A stretch of DNA of 64,000 bases from JACPPO01 sp965262505 (GTDB lineage Bacteria; Acidobacteriota; Vicinamibacteria; Vicinamibacterales; UBA2999): assembly GCA_965262505.1 (NCBI GenBank), contig CBDHFM010000030.1, positions 1 to 64,000 of the forward strand. Reading direction: 5' to 3'. Below are positions 1 through 9,398 of this stretch, in pieces. Within the stretch, counting starts at the first letter, position 1; each line of letters starts with the position of its first letter. The position numbers and the translations under genes were made by a program. The notes below the pieces were generated by a model. That model saw only the letters and a list, made by a program, of their open reading frames with translations. It searched no databases and was not told where the DNA came from.

Positions 1-75
1 GTACTCAGCATCATAGGGGAGTAGCAAGCCGTCCAGATCGCGACACCCGGGTGTGTCCCCGTGGGGACACCAAAT

Positions 76-105
76 CGCTCAGCGATTCCTCCTATAATCA
101 GGCCC
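76..105 (+). promoter_or_regulatory. Promoter-like repeated element with TATAAT (copy 1)
   Basis: A 30-base stretch with a perfect TATAAT at 93-98. It recurs with one mismatch at 11652-11681, also ahead of a plus-strand exported-protein gene. The 24 bases at 82-105 are identical in both. No good -35 hexamer is seen. I read it as a shared promoter or operator, 118 bases before the DUF6351 start. Bases 1-222 hold no gene that I can support. Confidence 0.45.
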
Positions 106-222
106 AACTCCGATGGCCTTCGCTTCCGGCACCCGCCTCGGCCCGTCTGAGACCGCCGCCCAGATTGGCGTAGCGCTCGCGGAGATATACAACAAGACAA
201 TCCAATCGACAGGGAGGATTTC

Positions 223-2400
223 ATGACCAGGAAGCTTATGCGCCTAGCAGCGCCGTGCGCCTTCATTGGGGGGTTGCTCACGGGGGTTCCGGCCTGGGGC
301 CAGGAGCTGAGTGTCGAGGTCTTGTCGTCGTTTCCAGAACTGGTGACCGGCGGCGACGCGCTGGTGAGGATCACCGGGGCGAGTGAGCCCCCAACCGTGA
401 CGGTCGGCGGGACGGACGTTTCGGCAGGCTTTGTCACCGACAGAAACGGCAGATGGGTCGGCCTGGTCGAAGGACTTCGTGACGGCGACAACGAATTGGC
501 TGTGGCGGCTGGCCTTAGCCAAGCGGCGCTCACGCTGACCAATCACCCGATCAACGGCACGTTGTTCGCGGGGCCGCAGCAAACACCATTCGTCTGCGAG
601 AACGAAGCCCACGGGCTGGCCTCCGCCACGGATGAAAGCTGCGCGGCTCAGACGGTCACGGGCTACTTCTATCGGAGTGCCGGTGGCGAGTGGAAGGAGT
701 TTCGTCCTGCTGGCCCGCGACCCAACGATATCGAAATGACGACCACGATGGACGGTAAGACGGTGCCGCTCATCAACTGGTACGAGAAGGGCGTCATCAA
801 CCGGTCGGCTTACCTGATCAGCCTGTTGCACGATCCGGCGGCCGGACCGCTGCCAACGCCGGTCAGTAACGAGAGTGGCTGGAACGGCAAGCTGATCATG
901 TCCCACCGCGGTGGCGTGAGGGCGGCCTATCACATGGGAACCGCGATCGGTACGTTAGACGCGAACAAGGGCTATGTGGGCGGCGAGAACAACAACCTGC
1001 ACGAATCGCTAATTCGTGCCGGCTACGCCTTCGCTGGCGGCTCGCTGATGGTGACGGGCACCAACACCAACCACGTTGTTCAGGCCGAGACGGCGGCGAA
1101 GATCAAGGAGCGGTTCATTGAACTGTTCGGTCCTCCGACATTGACTATCAGCATGGGTACGTCGGGCGGTTCGATGTCGCAACACCTGGTCGCACAGGGC
1201 TACCCGTGGTTGTACGACGCGATCATGCCGGGGCGGAGCTATGCGGACGTGCTGACGTTCAACACGCCGATCAACGACTGCAACCTGCTGGTCAACTACT
1301 TCAACAGCACCGACATGCCGTGGACGGACATCCAGATGCGGGAGGTGTCCGGTAAGGTCAGCTTCGGCTACTGCTCCGGACCCTCCACGCGGTTCCCCAA
1401 TCTGTCGCCCGACAACTGCGACAGGTCGGTGGTCGATGCAAATACCCGTGAGCCTGAGAAGTGGTCGAACGTGCGCTGCACGTACCAGGACAATCTGGTC
1501 AACGTGTATGGCATCGATCCGGCGACCGGCTTCGCTCGCAGCCCGTGGGATAACGCCGGCATCCAGTACGGGCTGAAAGCGTTCAACGACAGTGTCATCA
1601 ACTTCGACCAGTTCGCGGAACTGAACGCGCGCATTGGCGGTCACGACATCAACGGTGTGATCGTGCCCGGGCAGCGCGCGATCGCCAATCCGGACGCTGT
1701 GCGGATTGCTTACCAGACCGGGCGCCTCAACACCGGTGACGGTGGTCTGAGGACGATCCCGATCCTCGACGTTCGCGGCTACACGGACGGCATCTGCACA
1801 GCCGCGCCGTGCCCTCCAGGCGAGGCACGTAACGTCGACGTGCATGACGGCTACCATTCGCTCGTCACCCGCGCCCGCCTGATGAAGGCCAACGGGAACA
1901 TCGACAACCACATCAGGCTCGTCATGCACGAAGTCGGGCACCGCGGACCCGATTCGATCCTCGGAATCGGTTCTCCGCAGGCCGTTGCCGTTCTGGACCA
2001 GTGGGTGACTGACATTCTTGCTGACACGTCGGACATGCCGCAGGAACGGAAGGTGGCCGCGCATCGGCCGGCCGGCTTCGTCGACGCGTGCTATACGTCG
2101 GCGACAAGCAAGATTACGGACATGGATCGCTGCGCCGAACTGTTCCCCATCGGCACGGACGCCCGCATGGTGGCGGGAGCCCCGTGGGCCAACGATGTCC
2201 TGAAATGCACGCTGAAGCCGGTCGATCGGAGCGACTACACACAACCCGTAACTACTGAGCAGCTCGCCGGCCTGGCGCGGGTCTTCCCGCAGGGCGTCTG
2301 CGACTGGACACGGCCGGGCATCGGCCAGGTCCCGCTCGCCGGCACCTGGGCCTTCTATACCGGCGACGCCGAGGTCAAGTATCTGCGGCCGGCCCGCTAA
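223..2400 (+). CDS. Exported DUF6351 family alpha/beta-hydrolase-like protein
   Basis: 725 residues with a Sec signal peptide ending near GVPAWGQ (about residue 27). Residues 30-110 look like an Ig-like or carbohydrate-binding region, and the rest matches the DUF6351 family, which resembles tannase and feruloyl esterase hydrolases. A nucleophile-elbow sequence, MGTSGGSMSQ, lies near residue 310 and gives the probable catalytic serine. A C-terminal His within HDGYHS or HEVGHR is a plausible triad member. Many cysteines suggest periplasmic disulphides. The start is supported by the Shine-Dalgarno sequence AGGGAGGA ending 7 bases upstream. The gene stands alone and converges on the minus-strand DUF6152 gene. 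Substrate unknown; an ester of a plant or algal phenolic is only a family-based guess. Confidence 0.8.
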   Translation: MTRKLMRLAAPCAFIGGLLTGVPAWGQELSVEVLSSFPELVTGGDALVRITGASEPPTVTVGGTDVSAGFVTDRNGRWVGLVEGLRDGDNELAVAAGLSQAALTLTNHPINGTLFAGPQQTPFVCENEAHGLASATDESCAAQTVTGYFYRSAGGEWKEFRPAGPRPNDIEMTTTMDGKTVPLINWYEKGVINRSAYLISLLHDPAAGPLPTPVSNESGWNGKLIMSHRGGVRAAYHMGTAIGTLDANKGYVGGENNNLHESLIRAGYAFAGGSLMVTGTNTNHVVQAETAAKIKERFIELFGPPTLTISMGTSGGSMSQHLVAQGYPWLYDAIMPGRSYADVLTFNTPINDCNLLVNYFNSTDMPWTDIQMREVSGKVSFGYCSGPSTRFPNLSPDNCDRSVVDANTREPEKWSNVRCTYQDNLVNVYGIDPATGFARSPWDNAGIQYGLKAFNDSVINFDQFAELNARIGGHDINGVIVPGQRAIANPDAVRIAYQTGRLNTGDGGLRTIPILDVRGYTDGICTAAPCPPGEARNVDVHDGYHSLVTRARLMKANGNIDNHIRLVMHEVGHRGPDSILGIGSPQAVAVLDQWVTDILADTSDMPQERKVAAHRPAGFVDACYTSATSKITDMDRCAELFPIGTDARMVAGAPWANDVLKCTLKPVDRSDYTQPVTTEQLAGLARVFPQGVCDWTRPGIGQVPLAGTWAFYTGDAEVKYLRPAR

Positions 2401-2454
2401 GCTCGTCGTGTACGAGGCCTGCGATGATCGGTAGCAGCGTGCCGGTCCCCGGGC

Positions 2455-2850
2455 TCAGAAATCGCTGGGGGCAGGTGCATTCCCGCCGTCCCAATCTTTG
2501 ACCGACCCGTCCCTGGCCTTCAAGAAACCGAGCAGACAGCCGTTTCGGCCGTCCCTGAGTGGATGGCACCGCACTTTGACCGTGTCGCCCAGTTTGATGT
2601 ACTCGCTCGTGACGCCAATCCTTTCGAGCCCTGCGCGGCCGGTGGCTTCGAGCGCCCACAACTGCGGCTGGCCATCGGCGTCCTCGACCTCCAGGTACAC
2701 CCAGGAATGCGGGACGACAAAGTGAATTTCCTTGACCACGCCCTCGATATCCTTCGGCGTAGGCGTGTAGTTGCCGTGGGAATGGTGCGCCCACGCCGGC
2801 AACACGAAGGACACCGCACACATCGCCGCCAGGCTTAATGTGACCCGCAT
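2455..2850 (-). CDS. DUF6152 family exported protein (copy a)
   Basis: 131 residues. A signal peptide ends at PAWA, so the mature protein should begin HHSHG. The family motif VVPHSWVYLEVEDADG follows near residue 50, and the body is a small all-beta domain ending in a GDTVKV strand. This is the first of nine DUF6152 paralogues in the window and one of the few with no TGIW/YSVGRW partner beside it. GGGAGGT precedes the ATG. It may be read alone; the next minus-strand gene (2934-3620) starts upstream of it with an 83-base gap. Function unknown. The His-His N-terminus and the invariant Pro-His suggest metal binding (inference). Confidence 0.85.
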   Translation of the reverse strand: MRVTLSLAAMCAVSFVLPAWAHHSHGNYTPTPKDIEGVVKEIHFVVPHSWVYLEVEDADGQPQLWALEATGRAGLERIGVTSEYIKLGDTVKVRCHPLRDGRNGCLLGFLKARDGSVKDWDGGNAPAPSDF

Positions 2851-2933
2851 GCTTACCTCCCTAGTCTTCGGCCAAGTCTAGCGCCAGCGCCCCTTCCGCC
2901 GACATCCTGCGCGAAGCGCTCACCGGCGCCGTC

Positions 2934-3620
2934 TCACTCCTGAATCACACCAGCCTCGGGTGCTGGATACCCTTCGAGCTCATGAAACTGATTGTTGTAC
3001 ATCGACCGATAACGATACGCATTCCCGTTCTCGTCAACCCATCTCTGTGAGACTTGAAACAAGAGCGGCGGCGGATAGTCCTCCGGCACAGTGGCCTCGA
3101 AGATGAAGAGCTTCATCCTGTTCATCGCGATGAACGCAACCGTGCCGGACTGATCGGCGTTGCTGGTCGTCTGCAGATAATGTCCTTCGACGAGGTCCTG
3201 CTGGCCCCAGGTGAACTCGGTCACCGTGACGTCCCGTTGCATAAGTTTGTGCGTCGCGTAGATGATCGCGCCGCGCGTATCATGCTTCCAGTAGCCGATG
3301 CCCTGAATGGCGCCTCCCTCGCAGGTCTCAAAGCCGGCAACCGGGCAGTTCTTCGCACGCTCGATGCCCGCCTGTTCGATCCCGCTGTAATCGATAACCG
3401 TGACCGAATAATGCTCGGGGCCGCGGTCGACGCTGTGGACGCGTCCCGGAAGTTCGAGCCCGCTCTCCGACATCCACGTGATGTTCGTCACCCTGGGCTG
3501 ACCCGGAACAAGGATCTTGAAGCCATCCTGAATGCTCAAGTACTCAGTCCACGTTGCCTGGGCGAAGGCGATCGCCGGTACCGAAAGAAGTAACGTGCAC
3601 ACGTACGCGGTCACGCGCAT
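2934..3620 (-). CDS. Exported protein of unknown function
   Basis: 228 residues with a clear signal peptide (cleavage after AIAFA, about residue 20). The body is rich in beta strands and contains two cysteines (NCPVAGFETCEGG, near residue 110) that could form a disulphide. I do not recognise a named family. The opening segment, SIQDGFKILVPGQP, resembles exported proteins annotated only as hypothetical in Acidobacteriota. A strong ribosome-binding site (AGGAGGGA) precedes the ATG. It lies upstream of the DUF6152 copy at 2455-2850 on the same strand and could be co-transcribed with it. Confidence 0.75.
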   Translation of the reverse strand: MRVTAYVCTLLLSVPAIAFAQATWTEYLSIQDGFKILVPGQPRVTNITWMSESGLELPGRVHSVDRGPEHYSVTVIDYSGIEQAGIERAKNCPVAGFETCEGGAIQGIGYWKHDTRGAIIYATHKLMQRDVTVTEFTWGQQDLVEGHYLQTTSNADQSGTVAFIAMNRMKLFIFEATVPEDYPPPLLFQVSQRWVDENGNAYRYRSMYNNQFHELEGYPAPEAGVIQE

Positions 3621-3711
3621 GACGAATCCCTCCTATTAGGCGAGCTCCACTGAATTCCCGCAGAGATTACCATCACACCCGCGAAAGACGACAGGAGATT
3701 CGGACTCCTCC

Positions 3712-3717
3712 TATAAT
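3712..3717 (+). promoter_or_regulatory. Candidate -10 box for the 3778-9347 operon
   Basis: A perfect TATAAT preceded by CTCCTCC, matching the local context CTCCTATAAT of the repeat at 76-105. It lies 60 bases upstream of the first operon gene. Confidence 0.4.
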
Positions 3718-3777
3718 GGAGCGAAATCGAGGCGCCGTTCTCTTGATCGATCCAGCCGGCTTGCACTGGAGGGCCCT

Positions 3778-4578
3778 ATGAAAACATGGTCGATTGCTCG
3801 ATGGTTCGCCAGGCTTGGCGTGGTGGCCTTGATGGTCCCGGGGCCGGCGTCTGCCGACGAGGTGCGTGTGATGATCTCGGCCGGCTTTTACGGAGTCTAT
3901 GCCGAGTTGGGCCCGGCGTTCGAGCGCGCGACCGGCCACCGCCTCATCACGACGCGCGGCCCATCGATGGGCGATTCTCCGGAGGCGATTCCCACGCGTC
4001 TGGCGCGAGGCGAGACCGCGGACGTCGTGATCCTGGATGGAGGCTCCGCCGACGAGCTCGCTGAGCGAGGGTTCGTGCGCGCCGGCACCAAGGTCGATCT
4101 CGCCCGGTCACGGATCGGCATGGTGGTGCGCGCCGGAGCCGCGACACCCGATATCGGCAGCGTCGAGGCGTTCCGGAGGACGCTGCTTGCCGCGAAGTCG
4201 ATCGGCTACTCGGACAGCGGCAGCGGCACCTATCTGTCGGGTACGCTGTTCGCGCAGCTCGGCGTCGCGGACCAGGTGCTGGGCAAGGGTCGAAAAGTAC
4301 GCGGGCCGCCGTCCGGCGAACCGGTGGCTGCGGTCGTGGCGCGTGGCGAGGTGGAGATCGGCTTTCGGCAGGTCAGCGAGCTCATACACGTCCCTGGTGT
4401 GACCTTTGTCGGGGCGCTTCCGGCCGAACTCCAGCCCGGATTTTCTTTCGCCGGAGCCATTACCAGCGCGGCCAGTCAGCCGGACGCGGCGCTCGCGCTG
4501 CTCCGCTTCCTCGCATCGCCGGAGGCGGCCTCGACGATCCTGGAACACGGACTGACACCACCGCGGGAGGGCTCGTGA
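3778..4578 (+). CDS. ModA-like periplasmic substrate-binding protein
   Basis: 266 residues. A signal peptide is cleaved near PASADE (about residue 26), followed by a type 2 periplasmic binding fold of the molybdate-binding ModA type: AGFYGVYAELGPAF near the start, the domain hinge at ADVVILDGG, and SDSGSGTYLSGTLF in the middle. Similar exported proteins are often annotated as substrate-binding domain-containing. No ABC permease or ATPase lies nearby, so it is an orphan and may not serve transport. Its TGA overlaps the ATG of the next gene by one base, so it is translationally coupled to the NHL propeller gene. Ligand unknown. Confidence 0.75.
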   Translation: MKTWSIARWFARLGVVALMVPGPASADEVRVMISAGFYGVYAELGPAFERATGHRLITTRGPSMGDSPEAIPTRLARGETADVVILDGGSADELAERGFVRAGTKVDLARSRIGMVVRAGAATPDIGSVEAFRRTLLAAKSIGYSDSGSGTYLSGTLFAQLGVADQVLGKGRKVRGPPSGEPVAAVVARGEVEIGFRQVSELIHVPGVTFVGALPAELQPGFSFAGAITSAASQPDAALALLRFLASPEAASTILEHGLTPPREGS

Positions 4579-5597
4579 TGTCTCATGCCGTTCGAGTGCA
4601 AGTCATCGCCTTGGGAGCCGCCGTCGTGATGACTGCGGTATCCGGGGGAGGGGCGAACGCCCAGTCGAGCTCCCTGCCGAATCCCTACCGGTCGATCCTG
4701 GACTGGGGCAAGCTCCCACAGGGAAGGACCTGGGGACAGATGGCCGCGCTCGATATCGACCGCGACGGCAACATCTGGGCGGTCGAGAGATGCGGAGGCA
4801 CCACGTGCAACGGCCGTCCTGAAGCGCCGGTCCTCGCGTTCGGCCCGTCGGGTGATGTCGTGAAGAGCCTGGGCGCGGGGATGTTCACTTTCCCTCACGG
4901 TATCGACATAGACGACGAGGGCAACGTGTGGGTCACCGACGGCCGGGCGGAAGACGGAAAGGGGCATCAGGTCATCAAGTTCAGTCCGGACGGAGAAATC
5001 TTGATGAGGCTGGGCACGGCCGGGGTTGCTGGCGAGGGGCCAAACACGCTCAATGGACCATCAGATGTCGCGGTCGCGCCCAACGGAGACATCTTCGTCG
5101 GCGACGGACACGATGCCGGGACGAACGCGCGCGTCGTGAAGTTCTCGAACGACGGAACGTTCATCAGGGCCTGGGGGCAAAAGGGGTCGGGCCCCGGCCA
5201 GTTCGCAACGCCCCACTCCCTCGCCTTCGATTCCAGGGGACGGCTGTTCGTCGGGGACCGCGAGAACAACCGGATCCAGCTTTTCACTCAGGATGGAGCG
5301 TTCCTCGAAGAATGGAAGCAGTTCGGGAGGCCAAGCGGGGTCTGGATCGACGAGGATGACGTCATCTACGTTGCCGATTCCCAGTCGGACATGGAGGTAA
5401 ACCCGGGGTTCACGCGTGGCGTCCGAATCGGAAGCGCCAGAGACGGGTCGGTCACAGCGTTCATGCCCCATCCGAACCCCGATCCGGCCTCCCCCGCGGC
5501 GGAAGGCGTTGTGATCGATGCGGCGGGCAACGTCTACACGGCGGGAAACGACGAGCCAGTGGCGAAGCACGTGCCAACCGAGGCAGCGGTGCGGTAG
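4578..5597 (+). CDS. Exported NHL-repeat beta-propeller protein 1
   Basis: 339 residues: signal peptide (cleavage near GGANAQ, residue 30), then six NHL-type blades with repeated motifs such as GIDIDDEGNVWVTD, VAVAPNGDIFVGD and LAFDSRGRLFVGD. The architecture resembles the peptidylglycine alpha-amidating lyase propeller and other six-bladed propellers, so either lyase/hydrolase activity or a binding scaffold is possible. The ATG at 4578 overlaps the previous stop; a GTG at 4575 is also in frame. It is a tandem paralogue of the next gene: both carry CSPGT/CGGTTCNG-type Cys loops near blade 1 and a GVRIGS/GIRIGS segment in blade 5. Confidence 0.8.
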   Translation: MSHAVRVQVIALGAAVVMTAVSGGGANAQSSSLPNPYRSILDWGKLPQGRTWGQMAALDIDRDGNIWAVERCGGTTCNGRPEAPVLAFGPSGDVVKSLGAGMFTFPHGIDIDDEGNVWVTDGRAEDGKGHQVIKFSPDGEILMRLGTAGVAGEGPNTLNGPSDVAVAPNGDIFVGDGHDAGTNARVVKFSNDGTFIRAWGQKGSGPGQFATPHSLAFDSRGRLFVGDRENNRIQLFTQDGAFLEEWKQFGRPSGVWIDEDDVIYVADSQSDMEVNPGFTRGVRIGSARDGSVTAFMPHPNPDPASPAAEGVVIDAAGNVYTAGNDEPVAKHVPTEAAVR

Positions 5598-5687
5598 ACG
5601 GTCTCGGGGATGGATCGCGAATCCTGCGGGCGCAGGGGGACGCGATCGACTGCGGCTATTCGTTGTATTACACAAAGGAACATCGAT

Positions 5688-6806
5688 ATGACTGTTTCAG
5701 GTTTCGTGAGATTCTCGTTGACAGCGCTGATCGTCGTTGCCTGGGTTGCGCTGCAGGGAAGCAGCGTTCAGACGCAACAGCGGCGGGGAGGCACCGCTGA
5801 GACGGACAGCGTTGAGCCCGTCAACAGCGGCGCCAATCCATATCGCGTCATCCGGGATTGGGCCCAGTTCACTACAGAGGGAAGGCCGTGGGGTGGCTCC
5901 AACGGTGTGGCCATCGACCCCGATGGCAGGTCCGTGTGGGCGGTCGACCGATGCTCGCCAGGCACGGCCCCGGGCTGTCTCGGCAGCGAAGCGAACCCGG
6001 TTCATCATTTCGACGAGTCAGGACAAGAGGCCAGGAGCTTCGGCGCGGGGATGCTCGTGTGGCCGCATGGCATCCATGTCGATCAGGATGGCAATGTGTG
6101 GGTGGCCGACGCGCGAGCCGCGAGTCCCGAAGATCTTCAGAAGTTTCCCGGAGAAGGCAACAAGGGCAGTGTGGTCATCAAGTTCAGTCGCGAAGGCCAG
6201 GTGCTGATGACGCTGGGGACACCGGGCGTCAGGGGCAATCCTCCCGACGCCCTGACCGATCCGACCGACGTCGTAACGGACCCGGGGAATGGTGACGTGT
6301 ACGTCGCGGAGAGCCATACGAACGTGGCAGATCCCAATCTGGTCGGGCGCATCTCGGTATTCGACAGGAACGGGAACTTCCTCAGAGTCATCGGGAGAAC
6401 CGGAACGGGGCCGGGCGAATTCCGGACGCCGCACGCAGTCGAGTTGGATTCACGGGGCCAGTTGATCGTCGCGGACCGCCACAACCATCGCATCCAGATC
6501 CTGACGAAGGAGGGGACGTTCGTCCGTGAATACCACGAATTCGGCCGTTCCAGCGGGTTGGCTATCGACAGCGACGACATCATGTACACGGCCGACTCCG
6601 AATCGGACGAGCCAAGGCATCCAGGGTGGCGCAGGGGGATCCGGATCGGGAGCGTCACCGACGGCAAAGTGACGATATTCGTCCCGCCCCACATGACCGA
6701 CAATTCCAATGGCGCCATGGGGGAAGGCATCGCCATCGACGACGCCGGCAACATCTATACCGCGGAAGCTGCCTTGAGGGGCGTGACGAAATACGTCAAA
6801 GAATAG
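5688..6806 (+). CDS. Exported NHL-repeat beta-propeller protein 2
   Basis: 372 residues. The ATG at 5688 is preferred over the upstream in-frame start at 5610, because it is preceded by AAAGGAA and begins a good signal peptide (SLTALIVVAWVALQG). Six NHL blades follow, with motifs GIHVDQDGNVWVADARA and VELDSRGQLIVADRHNHR. It is a paralogue of the preceding gene with a longer N-terminal linker (RRGGTAETDSVEPVNSG). It sits 90 bases after that gene and 12 bases before the DUF5916 gene. Likely periplasmic or surface-exposed; catalytic activity not established. Confidence 0.8.
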   Translation: MTVSGFVRFSLTALIVVAWVALQGSSVQTQQRRGGTAETDSVEPVNSGANPYRVIRDWAQFTTEGRPWGGSNGVAIDPDGRSVWAVDRCSPGTAPGCLGSEANPVHHFDESGQEARSFGAGMLVWPHGIHVDQDGNVWVADARAASPEDLQKFPGEGNKGSVVIKFSREGQVLMTLGTPGVRGNPPDALTDPTDVVTDPGNGDVYVAESHTNVADPNLVGRISVFDRNGNFLRVIGRTGTGPGEFRTPHAVELDSRGQLIVADRHNHRIQILTKEGTFVREYHEFGRSSGLAIDSDDIMYTADSESDEPRHPGWRRGIRIGSVTDGKVTIFVPPHMTDNSNGAMGEGIAIDDAGNIYTAEAALRGVTKYVKE

Positions 6807-6818
6807 GACTGACGCGAC

Positions 6819-9347
6819 GTGACAATTTGTAGGCCGAGATCGCAGAGATCGACAACGCGCCTCTGCACAAGGACAGCGGTCGCGGTGACGGTCGCGACGT
6901 GTGTGTGTACGGCACCGCCGGTCGCGTACGCGCAGGCCGGCGCATCGGAGGGTTCGGGGACGAGCGGCCAGAGCGTCGCCGGTCCGCTCACGTTGCAAGG
7001 CGATCCTGGCGGGTCCGGTCGCGGTGCGGTGTCGATCGGGGTCCTTACCGGCCGGCCGACCGTTTCGGCGGTCCGCACGAACGAACCCCCGAGGATCGAC
7101 GGCCGTCTGGATGATACGGTCTGGCGGAGCGCGCCACGCGTCACCGAATTCGTTCAGCAGCGGCCGCTCGAGGGGACGCCGGCCACCGAGCGGACCGACG
7201 TATCGATCGCATACGACAGCCAAAACATCTACTTCGGCATCTACGCATACTATTCGGATCCCGAGCTGATTCGCGCCAACCGCGTCGATCGCGATCAGAC
7301 GGCCGGCGACGACACGGTGCGGGTGTACTTCGACCCCTTCCTCGATCAGCAGCGCGCGTACGTGTTTTCGGTCAACGGCTACGGCGTGCAGAGCGACGCG
7401 GTGCTGGGCGGCGCAGAGGCGTCCAGCGGCACAGTGGGTCAGCAGATCGTTGGCGGCGTCCGCGGCGGCGGGCGCGCGAACGTCATCACCGCGGTGGCCG
7501 AAGGCGAGGGGCAGAGCACCTCGCTGCTCGGCAGGTTGTGGGAGCGGATCAAGTCGCGAACCCCGCCGCAAAACCACACGAGCGGCGGGAACCGCAGCGG
7601 CGCTCCCGGCGACAGCTCGTGGGACGCCCTCTTCGAGTCGGCCGGCAGGCTGGTTGAGGACGGCTGGGTCGCCGAGATGGCGATTCCATTCAAGAGTCTG
7701 CGCTACCCGACGCGACAGGAGGGAGAAGCGCACCGCTGGGGCCTGCAGATCGAGCGCACGATCGGCGGAAAAAATGAGAGCGTCGTCTGGGCGCCGGTCT
7801 CGCGCAATGTGATGGGCATGCTCCGCCAGATGGGTGTGTTCGACGGCATGACCAATCTGTCAACGAGCCGGAATCTGGAGTTCCTGCCCACGGTGACTGC
7901 GATCCGCGCCGACACCCTGCACACGGGCGCCGACGCACATGACCACGAACACCTGGAGACGCAAGCCCAGGGCGCCATGAACGTCAAGTACGGCGTGACG
8001 TCGAACCTCGTCTTCGACTTCACCTACAACCCAGACTTCTCGCAGATCGAATCGGACCAGGCGCAGATCGAGGTCAACCAGCGCTTCCCCGTGTTCTTCC
8101 CGGAGCGCCGGCCGTTTTTCCTCGAGGGGCAGGAGATCTATCAGATCTCCGCGCCGTTCCCGCTGGCGCTGGTCCACACGCGGACGGTGGTGGACCCGCG
8201 GTACGGGGCGAAGCTGACGGGCAAGGCCGGCAAGATGTCGCTGGGCTTCATGGTGGCCAACGACGAGGCCCAGGGAAATCTTGACGATCACGCCAGCGCC
8301 GCATACGGGCAAGACGCGAAGGTCGTGCTGGGCCGCCTGCGCTACGACCTCTATTCGGAGTCGCATCTCGGCGTCATCTTCACCGATCGCGAGTTCCTCG
8401 ACAGCTACAGCCGGGTAGCCGGCGTCGACGGTGCCTTCCGCCTTGGCGTGAACCACAGGCTCCGCTTCACCGCCCTGAGCGCCGACCGGCGCGATGAGGA
8501 CGGTACACGTCACACCGGGCCGATGTTCGACATTAACTTGCAGAAGGAAGGCCGCCACCTCATCTACAACGTGAGGCATAGCCAACTTGACCCGGAGTTC
8601 GGCACGAACCTCGGCTTTGTGCGCCGCGTCGACGAGAAACGGACCAGCGCCAGCGTGTCGTACCGGTGGTGGCCGGAGAGCTGGATCATCAATTGGGAAC
8701 CCCGTCTCCAGTACTCGCGCAACTACGACTATCAGGGCGTGCTCCAGGACGAGACCGTCTCGGGGCGCTTGAGTTTCGCGTTTACGAACAACATCAGCCT
8801 CTACGCCAACGTGAATCGCGACATGGAGCGCTACCGCAGCACCGACTTCTCTAAAACGCGGTACAGCATCGGCGGCAACGTGAACACAAGCCGCCGCGTC
8901 GGCGTGGGTTTCTCCTCCACGGCGGGCGACCAGATCCGGTTCGTCGAGAACCCGTTCCTCGGCGCGGATCGACAGCTCAACCTGCTCGTCACCCTCCGGC
9001 CGTTTTCGCGGCTGCAGTCGGAGATCGTCTTCAACACGAGCCGGTTCACCGACGTACGGACCGACTCCCAGGTGTTCGACGTCAAGATCCTCAGGACCAG
9101 GGCGACCTATCAATTCACCGACCGGCTGACCCTCCGGAACATCATGGAGTACGACACGTTCGAGAAGACGGTGGGTGGAAATCTCCTCGCCTCGTACCGC
9201 GTGAACGCGGGGACCGTCTTCTTCGTCGGCTACGACGACCACTACCGCCAGGGGAACCGGATCGACGAACGGCTGTTCCCCACGTCGGCGATGCTGCGCA
9301 CCAACCGCGCGGTGTTTACGAAGCTGCAATATCTGTTCAGGTATTGA
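6819..9347 (+). CDS. DUF5916 outer-membrane protein with CBM9-like N-terminal domain
   Basis: 842 residues from a GTG start, giving a signal peptide cleaved near PVAYAQA (residue 39). Residues 85-230 form a carbohydrate-binding family 9-like domain that begins PPRIDGRLDDTVW and contains RVYFDPFLDQQRAYVF. The remaining 500 residues are the DUF5916 region, built of alternating strands typical of an outer-membrane beta-barrel and ending in the aromatic terminus QYLFRY, which suits BAM-dependent insertion. It begins 12 bases after the NHL gene and so probably belongs to the operon that starts at 3778. The ModA-like protein and the propellers could deliver or recognise the same ligand (inference). 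Confidence 0.85.
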   Translation: MTICRPRSQRSTTRLCTRTAVAVTVATCVCTAPPVAYAQAGASEGSGTSGQSVAGPLTLQGDPGGSGRGAVSIGVLTGRPTVSAVRTNEPPRIDGRLDDTVWRSAPRVTEFVQQRPLEGTPATERTDVSIAYDSQNIYFGIYAYYSDPELIRANRVDRDQTAGDDTVRVYFDPFLDQQRAYVFSVNGYGVQSDAVLGGAEASSGTVGQQIVGGVRGGGRANVITAVAEGEGQSTSLLGRLWERIKSRTPPQNHTSGGNRSGAPGDSSWDALFESAGRLVEDGWVAEMAIPFKSLRYPTRQEGEAHRWGLQIERTIGGKNESVVWAPVSRNVMGMLRQMGVFDGMTNLSTSRNLEFLPTVTAIRADTLHTGADAHDHEHLETQAQGAMNVKYGVTSNLVFDFTYNPDFSQIESDQAQIEVNQRFPVFFPERRPFFLEGQEIYQISAPFPLALVHTRTVVDPRYGAKLTGKAGKMSLGFMVANDEAQGNLDDHASAAYGQDAKVVLGRLRYDLYSESHLGVIFTDREFLDSYSRVAGVDGAFRLGVNHRLRFTALSADRRDEDGTRHTGPMFDINLQKEGRHLIYNVRHSQLDPEFGTNLGFVRRVDEKRTSASVSYRWWPESWIINWEPRLQYSRNYDYQGVLQDETVSGRLSFAFTNNISLYANVNRDMERYRSTDFSKTRYSIGGNVNTSRRVGVGFSSTAGDQIRFVENPFLGADRQLNLLVTLRPFSRLQSEIVFNTSRFTDVRTDSQVFDVKILRTRATYQFTDRLTLRNIMEYDTFEKTVGGNLLASYRVNAGTVFFVGYDDHYRQGNRIDERLFPTSAMLRTNRAVFTKLQYLFRY

Positions 9348-9366
9348 GCCCGGCCCGGCCCGGCAT

Positions 9367-9398
9367 GGCTATCCTCCCTCTGCCGGGGGAGGATAGCC
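9367..9398. terminator. Hairpin between convergent genes
   Basis: A perfect 12-base-pair stem (GGCTATCCTCCC with GGGAGGATAGCC) and an 8-base loop. It lies 20 bases after the DUF5916 stop and inside the last codons of the convergent MFS gene. There is no strong T-run, so it could terminate in either direction or only stabilise mRNA ends. Confidence 0.5.

Noticed and set aside
1009..2244. Long minus-strand open frame inside the DUF6351 gene
   Set aside because: It is antisense to a gene with a clear signal peptide and catalytic motif, has an Arg/Val/Asp-rich composition typical of a shadow frame at high GC, and matches no family I know.
3778..4578. Molybdate ABC transporter (modABC)
   Set aside because: Only a binding-protein-like gene is present. 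No permease or ATPase gene lies in the window, so the substrate and transport role are not supported.
7860..9329. 489-codon minus-strand open frame
   Set aside because: Antisense to the DUF5916 barrel region. It is Val/Arg/Glu-rich with no motifs, as expected from the codon bias of the real gene.
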